Positions 10,422 through 19,410 of a stretch of DNA of 59,785 bases are shown here, one piece after another. Under the pieces are notes generated by a model. It was not told where the DNA came from, made no database searches, and saw only the letters and a list, made by a program, of their open reading frames with translations. Origin of the DNA: Stentor coeruleus (Eukaryota; Ciliophora; Heterotrichea; Heterotrichida; Stentoridae); NCBI GenBank assembly GCA_001970955.1, contig MPUH01000373.1:1-59785 (forward strand), read 5' to 3'. The position numbers were made by a program, and so were the translations under genes. Positions within the stretch are counted from its first letter, which is position 1. Every line of letters starts with the position of its first letter.

Positions 10422-13400
10422 ATGGGGTTTAAGCTTCTCATACTTCTTACCTTATTCTCATTCGAATCTTTTGCTATTGTGTACCTTGAGCCTCTGCAAG
10501 TCTACTCTCCAAGTGTCAGTGGAATAGGTGGGGTCAAGTTAGCTAAATTAGAAGGCAATGATTCCTTAGTAGTTTTTTCTGGAAGCATTGATGAAGAAAA
10601 TTACTCATCGAATATGATGATATACAATTACCAATCTGTTCAATACTCAAGCACTTCTTATTTCCCTTCTGATAGAAGCTTTTATGGAATAGTCGGCTCA
10701 AGTGAAATAATAGAAGGCCATAGAGTTTCTAGTGCAATTGTATTCGGAGGTATAGGCCAAGATGGGGTTTTTGGTGATTTTTGGAAATATTATATTGACT
10801 CTGATAATTGGGTTGAGCTTGAATTGTTGCTTTCAGATTCAATTTATGATTTCGCTTATACATCTTATTATGATTTTGATGCAAATTTAACCAAAATCTA
10901 TACTATTGGGGGAATAAACAACATGAACACTTATTTGAAAAGCTCTTATGAGTATTTTATATTTAGAATTTTAGTTGAAAAAGAAGAAAAAAAGCAACTT
11001 AGTGATTATGCTACATGTACAAATATGAGCCTTGCTGGTGCTCAGATTTTATATTCGAAAAACACTTTATATTTGTTTTCAGGGTTGTCTTATACTTATG
11101 AAAATAAATTTTCATATTATCAAGGTCTCTGTACACTTAATTTGAATAGTTCAGAGAATGAATGGGTTAATGTAACTATGAGAAATCAGTTGAATAAATA
11201 TGCTCATGGTGGTAGTTGTTTATATAATAACCATATTTACTACTTCTTTGGGTCAACATATAGCTATAAAGGGTTTACGTATAGTAATAAAATATATATA
11301 CTAAACCTTGACAATGTGAATGAAGGATGGAAACAAGTTGAGTTTATGTGCCCAGATGATCAAGAATGTGCTAGAGATTCTTTTGGGTTGGCATGTGATG
11401 ATAATGAAGTTACTGTTATTGGAGGCAATACTAATAATGGGACTACAAATTCAATATTCACTATTAACTTAGACAATCTCAGCTTTCAGGTGTTGATAAA
11501 TCAAACAGAATTCCCTACGCCAAGAGCATTTGCAACAATATCACAATCTTCAACAAAATTGATTTTATTTGGAGGTATAAACAAGCATGAAATTTTTAAC
11601 GATGTTTGGGAATTTAGTTATGATAGTGAAAACATGTCAGGAACTTGGAGGGCACTTACAATATCAGGTTCATCTCCTATCCCTCGATACGGTCATGCAT
11701 CTTCAACTCAAGGTATTTTTACAGTTTATGTCGGAGGAACTTCTGATGATGGGCGTATTCTCTCAGATATCTGGTTATTAAATTCAATATCAAATACTTG
11801 GACTGAAATTATCCCTTCAGAGACTTCAAATTTTAAAATCCCAACAATATCCCGAACATGTGCTATGCTCGATTTACCAATACTATATTTTATCGGAGGG
11901 CAAAGTTATTCAGGTAGCAATTATGACTTATGGGAATATAATTTATCAACTAACGAATTAATAAGATTACGTAAAACTATAAGTTCAGATATAGGAACTC
12001 ATGGTCATGCATGCCAACTTATAAAAAAAAACAATACAATATCAATTTATACTTTTTATGGAGTTAAAAACAATATGCACAACTTATATTGTGGAATAAG
12101 GAAAATTGATATAACAGATAAATCAAATATTACTGTTACAATAGTAAAAGATAATCCTTATTATATGAGTTGTAGAGAAAATTTCGCTTATTCATTCGAT
12201 GGGACTTATTTGCTTATTGTAGGTGGAGAAGTTTATCCTAATATTGTTATGAACGACATATGGTGGATAACTTTTATCGATGATTACCTTGAACAGCCAT
12301 CATGGGATCCATTGTATGAACCTTTATCAGCATCTGCAGCTATTTCTTTCGCTGATATTACTTTTATTTTTTCTGGATATCATGATGGGAGTTTTTCAAG
12401 AAATTCTGATATAAGTTCATCGTTATATATAATAAGTTTTATAGGTTATACAAATTGTGGATTTGGATATCATAATGTTAGTGGATATTGTAAACCTTGT
12501 GATATGGGCACGTATAAACCAACAAGTGATGGAGAATGTATAACTTGTCCTATAGGAACAACTCATGATGAATATGGAGCAGTTCATATTTCTCAATGTA
12601 TACCTTGTATATCAGGGTATTATTTTAATAGTAATATTAATCGATGTGCTAAATGTCCTGTAAATACATTTTGCCCTGTTGGAAGTTATGAACCACTTAA
12701 TTCTTCTGCTATAAAAGAAGAACAACAGTCACAACCTTTAAATTTTATCCAACCTCCGATGGGATATGCTTTAACAATACTTGCGTCTATGTTTGGGTTA
12801 TCGATTCTTGCTTTTATTATTCTTTTCTCTACTGCTTTAATTATAAAAGTTGCCGCTAGTGTTTATGAATTATATAGAAGTGATCATATTGTACCACAAG
12901 GGGAGACTGAGTATACTGAAGATAGAAATAAAATTAGTTTTGTTGGGGGTTTTCTTACAGGGCTTGTGATGATAACAGTTATATTCAACTTTGGGCTTTT
13001 TATTGTTAATTATTATCATAAAAATGAAGAAGAAACACGTAGCCTTGTCCCAGCAGTATCTCTAATCCAACATCAAGATTATAAAAACAATCATTTTTTG
13101 CTTGAAGTTTATATGGCATCTTATAGAGAAAATTGTTCACTACCACCTGAGTTTAGTTCATCTTATTTCAATCTTACTTATGCATATTTTGAAGAAAAAA
13201 GTATAGGAAGTATTTCAACTTCTTGTGCACATTTTATAGATGTCGATTTTAATAAACTGTTTAAATCGGAGGCTTCTATTGATCTTTATTTCACCAGTTA
13301 TACTTCTGATATTTCTATAAGCTTATCAGGAAAATCAGGTAATCCAGATTCGATTAGTTCATATACTCAAGTTCTTCAATCAAAAAATGGAGATGTTTTC

Positions 13401-13871
13401 AAAGGAATCAACCCAATCGGTTTCTCATTTAGTATAATGCCCGCTTATTATAAATATCAAGGTTTGTTTAGACAAACAACAGAAAATTTAGGCTTTCGTA
13501 TAAACCCTTCTTTGACACCAGAAAGTGGATCTGAGACTTCTTTAGAAAATATTTATTTGGTAACAGGTTTCAAGATTAAAGTTAAATTGATTATGAGCGA
13601 ATCTGGAATGACTACACATCGATATCATATTATGGATCCAATATCGTTTATAATACTTATGTTATCTTCCGTACCTGGGTTAGTTGAACTTTTTAGGAAA
13701 ATTTTAAAGTTTTATGAAAGATTGTATTTCATGTGTAAGAAATTACCGATTGAAGTGAAAGGACCAACAATTGAAGAACAATATAAAAAACATAGTAAAA
13801 AAGAAGAGAGTGAGGAAGGGATGATGATGATGCCTTTGGTGGAAAGGAAAAAAGAAAAATCTAGTGAATGA
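10422..13871 (+). CDS. Kelch-repeat / Cys-rich / multi-TM membrane protein
   Basis: A 1149-residue protein predicted to enter the secretory pathway. Residues 1-18 (MGFKLLILLTLFSFESFA) are a signal peptide. Residues of about 50-660 form Kelch-like beta-propeller blades, with repeated VFGGIGQDG, TIGGINN, LFGGINKHEIFNDVWEF, VGGTSDDGRILSDIWLL and IGGQSYSGSNYDLWEY motifs and many N-glycosylation sequons. Residues of about 676-757 are a cysteine-rich segment of the ephrin-receptor/TNFR-like kind (CDMGTYKPTSDGECITCPIG, then CIPCISGYYF). Membrane spans follow at about 781-810 and 838-865, with a weaker one at 1072-1090. The C-terminal tail is charged (KKEESEEG, then MMMM). The likely topology is a large extracellular propeller anchored in the cell or alveolar membrane. 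Similar Kelch/Cys-rich architectures are expanded in ciliates, as I recall. The ligand is unknown. Confidence 0.85.
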   Translation: MGFKLLILLTLFSFESFAIVYLEPLQVYSPSVSGIGGVKLAKLEGNDSLVVFSGSIDEENYSSNMMIYNYQSVQYSSTSYFPSDRSFYGIVGSSEIIEGHRVSSAIVFGGIGQDGVFGDFWKYYIDSDNWVELELLLSDSIYDFAYTSYYDFDANLTKIYTIGGINNMNTYLKSSYEYFIFRILVEKEEKKQLSDYATCTNMSLAGAQILYSKNTLYLFSGLSYTYENKFSYYQGLCTLNLNSSENEWVNVTMRNQLNKYAHGGSCLYNNHIYYFFGSTYSYKGFTYSNKIYILNLDNVNEGWKQVEFMCPDDQECARDSFGLACDDNEVTVIGGNTNNGTTNSIFTINLDNLSFQVLINQTEFPTPRAFATISQSSTKLILFGGINKHEIFNDVWEFSYDSENMSGTWRALTISGSSPIPRYGHASSTQGIFTVYVGGTSDDGRILSDIWLLNSISNTWTEIIPSETSNFKIPTISRTCAMLDLPILYFIGGQSYSGSNYDLWEYNLSTNELIRLRKTISSDIGTHGHACQLIKKNNTISIYTFYGVKNNMHNLYCGIRKIDITDKSNITVTIVKDNPYYMSCRENFAYSFDGTYLLIVGGEVYPNIVMNDIWWITFIDDYLEQPSWDPLYEPLSASAAISFADITFIFSGYHDGSFSRNSDISSSLYIISFIGYTNCGFGYHNVSGYCKPCDMGTYKPTSDGECITCPIGTTHDEYGAVHISQCIPCISGYYFNSNINRCAKCPVNTFCPVGSYEPLNSSAIKEEQQSQPLNFIQPPMGYALTILASMFGLSILAFIILFSTALIIKVAASVYELYRSDHIVPQGETEYTEDRNKISFVGGFLTGLVMITVIFNFGLFIVNYYHKNEEETRSLVPAVSLIQHQDYKNNHFLLEVYMASYRENCSLPPEFSSSYFNLTYAYFEEKSIGSISTSCAHFIDVDFNKLFKSEASIDLYFTSYTSDISISLSGKSGNPDSISSYTQVLQSKNGDVFKGINPIGFSFSIMPAYYKYQGLFRQTTENLGFRINPSLTPESGSETSLENIYLVTGFKIKVKLIMSESGMTTHRYHIMDPISFIILMLSSVPGLVELFRKILKFYERLYFMCKKLPIEVKGPTIEEQYKKHSKKEESEEGMMMMPLVERKKEKSSE

Positions 13872-14335
13872 GTTTAATAAAAGGATTACTAAATTGAATT
13901 TGAGTTTATATTTAGAACTCCTTTTGCTAGGAGTCATTTTTTTTTATAATATTGTATTAGATTGATTTTAGAATTTTATATAATTTGATTATGAAGAATA
14001 AAAGCTTAATTATAGCAGAACTTGAAAAGTGTGGAATTAATAACACCTTTTAATTGTTAAGATTAATTATAAACAAAAAAGTCTAATTTTCCAAAGTTTT
14101 TGATTCGTAAAGACTGGTTTTATATATATATAAAGTAATATTTGCTTAATATACTAAATTTGTGTATTTAAACTTAATAAAAAACTTATAAAATAAAAAA
14201 AAATCAATATAATAAATAGACTTGAATCTAAACTTCAGGATTAATCTAATAAATAAAATTCAATTATAACATATTTTTTTCCCTATGCTTTTAATATCCA
14301 TCACGATTCACATAACTACTTATTTGGACTTTTAA
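13872..14335. other. 3' flank between convergent genes
   Basis: Very AT-rich with A and T runs. I see no gene or RNA in it. Confidence 0.5.
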
Positions 14336-14551
14336 TCATCAACTTTTAAACATCACAAAAGAGAAACTTGGAAAAGCTATAAAACTTGGGTATTACATTG
14401 TGAAATCAGAGGGAATGAAATAGGAAATAATTCAAGCAAGCTGGAAATGTTTGAGAGGACTAAAAATTATATTGAAGAAATTTTACCTTTGAATTTAAAG
14501 TCTTATTCAGTAACTTTATCTGTATTACTTAAATCAAATCATTATAAGTAG
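14336..14551 (+). pseudogene. Possible gene remnant, 71-codon open frame without a start
   Basis: The frame is open from TCA at 14336 to TAG at 14549-14551. Its codons read like a soluble protein (KRETWKSYKTWVLHCEIRG, then ERTKNYIEEILPLNLKSYS), with two Trp and one Cys, unlike the surrounding AT-rich noise. There is no ATG near the start. It could be the 3' exon of a small gene or a relic. I do not recognise the family. Confidence 0.25.
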
Positions 14552-14842
14552 TTTGATTAAGTGATTAATTTGCATATAATTAAGACTTGAATTTTTATAT
14601 AAGATTTTTGTATTAAGATTATGATGTAAAAAATGTGTATTATGAACTGTTAATATTTTCAAATTTATAATTAGTTTATATATTGATAATATGATAACTA
14701 CAAATAAATACATAAAATTCATGAATATTTATAATAAATTCAACAGTTATTATTGTCAAATATACATAATCTAACTTCATATTTACTATAAAAAACACCT
14801 TAAAATATTTCAACTTATATATAAAACCATTTACTAATCAAA

Positions 14843-16915
14843 TTACTTATTAAGCTGACTAGTGCCAGACAAAGGATTATTTCCTGTTTTTGCAAACAAT
14901 TTATCCGCTGTCATGCTCTTAGAAAAGCTTTTATCATTACTTTCCTTCAATTTACTAGGACTTCTCCTAATAGCTTTTCCTTTCTCAATAGGCGTATAGA
15001 CTTCTAAAAAGCTTTCAATATTCGTTTTTTTCCCATCAATAAAAACAACTACTCCACCTGATTCCACTTTAATTTCAACCTTAATAGTGCCAAAATTATA
15101 CAACTGTTTATCAATTCTTTTGAATTTTACTTCTAAATGATTATGTTTTGTATTCAAATAATGAGCTAAAGCTGTATCAGTTGGGTCATTTTTTACAGGA
15201 ACATGTGTCGGGTTTTCTTTTTTAATATTTTCTATAAGGCTTTGCATTGATTTATGCTGAAGTTCTTGATGTTCAATATGATCTTCTACAAATTTAAACA
15301 CCCTCAAAGCTTTTAAGCTTAAACTTGCTGATTTTTGTAAGGAGTTACTTAAGAATTCTAGTTCGACATACAAATTTGTTTTGATTTTCGTTGTGGTGTC
15401 AAAGTTTATATCGAAATTCGACAAGAAATGTTCAGGCAGGGAGATTTGTGGGGTTTTTCTATGGGCCAAGTCTCTATCAGCTTCTATTTTTGTGACTAAT
15501 TCCGTGATTTCTTTTACAACCTGATCATTTTCCTTGCTTTTGTCCATAAGTTTCTTAATGCTACAATTTAAAGGGACTAAATTCTCTGTGATTTCTTTGA
15601 TAATATTATTAGACTTTATCAGATTCCCCTCATATTCTTCATTAGCTTTACTCAAAAACTCTTCACTTTCTTTAATTTTCTTCTCATTCTCAATTGTCCC
15701 AATATCATACCTTTTTATCTGCCCTTGCATATCATTTTCAATATCTATCAAAGCTATAAGTTCAGCAATCTCAGCTTCTAATCTAATATTTTCTTGTAAT
15801 TCTTGATCCCTCATATTTATACATCTAAGAAGTTCAGCATGACTTAAAACTTTTTCATTAACCGCTTTAGCCATTTCTTTATCAGGAAAATTACTATAAA
15901 ATTCATGAGTCATTTTCTCTATTTCATCTTCAAGATCTTTAATCTCTTTTTGAGATTTATCTATAGCAAGTCTTAATTCAATAGTATCTTTAGTTGTTAT
16001 TTGATTTGTCATAGTTTTTTTGTTTTCATTATCAATTTCTTTTATTTTTTCTTTTAATACTTCAAACTCATGGCTAAGGTTTTGGATTTTCGTTTCAGTT
16101 TCTTTTGTGAGTTCTTCAGTTTTTTTTATTTCTTGTTGGATCATAAGAGTTTTTTCATCCATTTTCAAGTCTTCGGTTTTACATTGTTCTTTGGTTTCTG
16201 TTAATGAATCCCCGAGGTTTTTGAGGAAGTAGTCGAAATCTAATAAGACTTCCTGATGTAGTTCAATTTCATTTAATTGGATTTTTAGTTCTTTGATTCT
16301 AGTAAGCATACCTAATGCAACATTTTGTAATAAGTCCGGCTCATTACTTGTTATGTCTTTTAAGGCTACTGAGAAATAGCTTTGGAATTCATAATCAGGG
16401 ACGAATTGAACAAGCTCTGAATCCATAGTTCTCTTCCTGAAAAAACTCTTGGGAACTGGACTTCCTTGACCTAGTAAATCTAAATAAGCCATTGGGACCT
16501 CATCTTTCAATGCAGCTATTTTTAATTGTATAGTCCTTTCAGTATTTTCAATTGCTTGAACTCTTTTCATGTATTCACATCTATTGACTTCTTGTTTCCC
16601 CATACCTTTTATGAGAATTTTCTTTTTATGTCCTTGAGTTTCTGCAAAGATTTTTATTGAGACTAGATCTTTAAATTCTACCCATTGCTCGACTTGTTCA
16701 GAAGCTTCTAAAGCTATTTTTTCTGTTTGGGCATCTCCATGTTTTACAGCCAGTTGCAAAGATCTTTCATTGACTTCACAGGATTCATTGAGTGAGAGGA
16801 TTATATTTTTGCCTTCAGTGAATACTATAAGGAAAACACTCTCGGATTCTAAAAGAGATTTCCGTTGTAAGTCTAAAAAAGAGATTTTTATTGTAGGCTT
16901 GTTGGGTGATTCCAT
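14843..16915 (-). CDS. Long coiled-coil protein with N-terminal globular domain
   Basis: A 690-residue protein I cannot assign. Residues 1-110 look like a compact beta-rich domain, possibly C2-like (KPTIKISFLDLQRKSLLES, then SVFLIVFTEGKNIILSLNES). Residues of about 190-480 are heptad-rich coiled coil (IQQEIKKTEELTKETETKIQ, then KSQKEIKDLEDEIEKMTHEF). A short beta-rich domain sits at about 590-640 (KVEIKVESGGVVVFIDGKK), and a basic, Ser-rich tail ends the protein. This arrangement suits a cytoskeletal, basal-body or axonemal structural protein, but that is inference. No intron is needed. The upstream side is C-rich on the coding strand. Confidence 0.75.
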   Translation of the reverse strand: MESPNKPTIKISFLDLQRKSLLESESVFLIVFTEGKNIILSLNESCEVNERSLQLAVKHGDAQTEKIALEASEQVEQWVEFKDLVSIKIFAETQGHKKKILIKGMGKQEVNRCEYMKRVQAIENTERTIQLKIAALKDEVPMAYLDLLGQGSPVPKSFFRKRTMDSELVQFVPDYEFQSYFSVALKDITSNEPDLLQNVALGMLTRIKELKIQLNEIELHQEVLLDFDYFLKNLGDSLTETKEQCKTEDLKMDEKTLMIQQEIKKTEELTKETETKIQNLSHEFEVLKEKIKEIDNENKKTMTNQITTKDTIELRLAIDKSQKEIKDLEDEIEKMTHEFYSNFPDKEMAKAVNEKVLSHAELLRCINMRDQELQENIRLEAEIAELIALIDIENDMQGQIKRYDIGTIENEKKIKESEEFLSKANEEYEGNLIKSNNIIKEITENLVPLNCSIKKLMDKSKENDQVVKEITELVTKIEADRDLAHRKTPQISLPEHFLSNFDINFDTTTKIKTNLYVELEFLSNSLQKSASLSLKALRVFKFVEDHIEHQELQHKSMQSLIENIKKENPTHVPVKNDPTDTALAHYLNTKHNHLEVKFKRIDKQLYNFGTIKVEIKVESGGVVVFIDGKKTNIESFLEVYTPIEKGKAIRRSPSKLKESNDKSFSKSMTADKLFAKTGNNPLSGTSQLNK

Positions 16916-17577
16916 TGAAAGATATTATAAAATATGATAGAGTTGGGATTAGGATTAGGAAATTATATGATAGGATTANTTATAAAATATGATAGAGTTG
17001 GGATTAGGATTAGGAAATTATATGATAGGATTAGGTTTTAGATGGTTATAAGAAAGGTAGGAGGTTTTTTTTTAGGAATAAGGGATGATTGAATTTATGT
17101 ATATGGGGTTTATGATAGAGGAAAATAATATTGAAGGTATGGAGATATATGAAAATATGGAATGCTTGGGAATAGATTGCTTTTGGGGTGTGGCTTTGGA
17201 AGGGAAAATTTTGTCATGGGTTTAATTGGATAAGGGAGTGAAAATAATATAAATGAAGGGTTTTTGTTTTGGATTGTGATTAGTTTTTTTAATATAAATA
17301 TAAAGAGATTTTGTTATGTAGTTATAGTTTTTTATAATATGTTGTTATATAAATTAAAATAGGTGGTGATTTAAAATAGCTTGAATAGGTTAAGAGATGT
17401 TTTTTTAATAAGATTTCTATAGATAATATATTTTTATAATCTTATTAGATATGAAAGTATATTTTATCACTTATAAAATAATAAGAAACTATAAAAAGTT
17501 CATTTTATTATTTCTTCTTTGCTAGGTTTATAAAAAAATGTTATTTATAAGCTAAAATCTAGTGAGTATATATAATT
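16916..17577. other. Upstream region of the coiled-coil gene
   Basis: G-rich and C-poor on plus, with repeated GGGATTAGGATTAGG-like text, partly doubled by the assembly duplication at 16925-17033. No gene is seen. Confidence 0.5.
16925..17033. repeat. Contig-end duplication around N at 16979
   Basis: 54 bp at 16925-16978 recur at 16980-17033 around a single N. Confidence 0.9.
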
Positions 17578-18264
17578 TTAATGAAGATTTTTATTTAAAC
17601 TTAAACGTTTTCCAGACGATTTGTTTATAGCCTGCTCACATTGTTCTATAATTTGATTTATTTTTAAGCTTTTGCTACTTAAGCTTATACTCCCTTGTTT
17701 ATCTTTTTTATCTAAAGTGTGCTTGCTATCTTTTATATATCTAAGTGATACATATGGGGTACTATGGTTCAAAGGAGGTAATTCGCTATGTGAAAACAAA
17801 TTTTTAGCGGCTATTTTTTGAGTTTGTAACTCAAGCTTATATTTGTTTTTCCTACTTTCATAAGTTTGCCAATCTCCTGCAATGCGGAAGATTTTCATTT
17901 TATCATTTTTACTCATGAAATCTGTCACATGAATTGTCCCTTGTTTTTCGGTGAGTTCGATGTTGCGCCAGTCAAATACTTTTTTTGAATTTGCGTACTC
18001 AGAAAACATCCCAATCTCCTCTAAAGCTTTAATTTTCTTCTGTTTCTCAAAACGCAATGGATCAGGACTTAAAGGACACAATGGGGAATTTGGTATATTA
18101 ATAGGTTCTCTTACAGACAAATGCCTTTTCCCAAACTCTCTTATTGTGCTAAGTCTTTCTGGAAGGTTTATTTCCTTTCCACATTTGCTTATATATTCAT
18201 CTATAAGTGTTCTTGATTTTGATATAGCTATTTTGTCTCTAGCGCTTAAACTTTTTTCTTGCAT
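17578..18264 (-). CDS. Uncharacterised 228-residue basic protein
   Basis: A basic soluble protein without a recognised domain. It has no signal peptide or membrane segment. Visible pieces are an N-terminal helix (KSLSARDKIAISKSRTLIDE), a Pro-rich stretch (PNSPLCPLSPDPLRF, residues 59-73), a central helix ending EYANSKKVFDWRNIELTEKQ, and a Lys/Ser-rich C-terminus. The amino-acid mix, with Trp, Cys and few long A/T-driven runs, supports a real gene. It is on the same strand as the coiled-coil gene and about 660 bp downstream of that gene's start, and it is divergent from the XMAP215 gene. It could be an axonemal or cortical accessory protein, but nothing in the sequence shows that. Confidence 0.65.
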   Translation of the reverse strand: MQEKSLSARDKIAISKSRTLIDEYISKCGKEINLPERLSTIREFGKRHLSVREPINIPNSPLCPLSPDPLRFEKQKKIKALEEIGMFSEYANSKKVFDWRNIELTEKQGTIHVTDFMSKNDKMKIFRIAGDWQTYESRKNKYKLELQTQKIAAKNLFSHSELPPLNHSTPYVSLRYIKDSKHTLDKKDKQGSISLSSKSLKINQIIEQCEQAINKSSGKRLSLNKNLH

Positions 18265-19410
18265 ATCTGTTTAGATTAGAAATATTATTGTCCATAACAT
18301 TTAGTTTGATATTCAAAGTATACCTTAAAATCATCTAATTTTTTATTTATTCTTATTTTTATATTAATAGTAGATTATGATAAAGGTAATAAGATTAAAA
18401 ACTGTTTAGAGTTTTTTTATTGATGATTTCATTTTGGTTGTATAAAAAAAAATATTTATTTATATTTTAGTATAGTTTTAAAGTAGACTAAGGTTATGTT
18501 AGGAATTGTATTTTTGAAACTGGTTATGATGTAATAATTGATAAATATAAATATTTTTTTATGTTAGAGTGAAAGTTATAGATTTTTTGATAGTTTTAAA
18601 AGGAATTTTTATTGTGACTAGGGTAAAAAATAGCTAGAATTAAGATTGAAGAAATTTTGATACAATTGTTGTATTTTCAAACCAATTTGTGTTGAATATC
18701 TTTAATAGTAAATTTCAGAAATCATAATGGGCTAAAATAATATAAATATATTATATTTGTTATTTTCCTTTTATATTCCTGCACTTTTGTTGTGCCAAGC
18801 CAGTTTTATTTTTTATGCAAATCAGATTTTCACTTAATTTTTTTAGATATTATTTCTTAGTAATATTTAATAAAAAATTCAAGTTAAGTACTTTATAACG
18901 ATTATATATTTTTGTATTATCGTCTATATCTAAATTATATTAGCAGTTATTAGTCACAATTTAAAAACTATTATCATAATAGTCAATTTAATAATAACGT
19001 TAAGGTCATATAAACTTTTATCACTATATCTACATTTCATTCTTCCTACAATAAAACACCCATTTCTCCCTAATTACCTTCATCTAATTTCAAATAAAAT
19101 AACAACTCCCATTAAAACTTTAAAATTTCTTATTCTTATAACATCATCATAACCCTCAAAAAAAAAATCTTTAATCCCTGTTAAAAACTGCTTCTAGCCT
19201 CAATAATATTTACAAATTCACAAAAAATCCTAATCTTCCTCTACATTTTTCTTGCAAAATCATCTTTTCTATTTCAAATCCTTACCAAATACTCAAAGAT
19301 TTTCCTCTATTCGCCTTATAAAATAATTTTACTTCCCACCTTAATCTTATATCTAAAACTTGTTTCAAAGTCCTAATTTTAGTGTATTTTTTAAATTATA
19401 TTTTTTCATA
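18265..19410. promoter_or_regulatory. Divergent intergenic region before XMAP215
   Basis: No gene or RNA is recognised. The last 400 bp (about 19010-19400) are C-rich and G-poor on plus, as upstream of other plus-strand genes here. The middle is T-rich. Confidence 0.45.

Noticed and set aside
16921..17040. GGGATTAGGATTAGG-like text as telomeric repeat
   Set aside because: Only two or three loose units, internal, and doubled by the assembly duplication; it fits the G-rich upstream signature seen before other minus genes.
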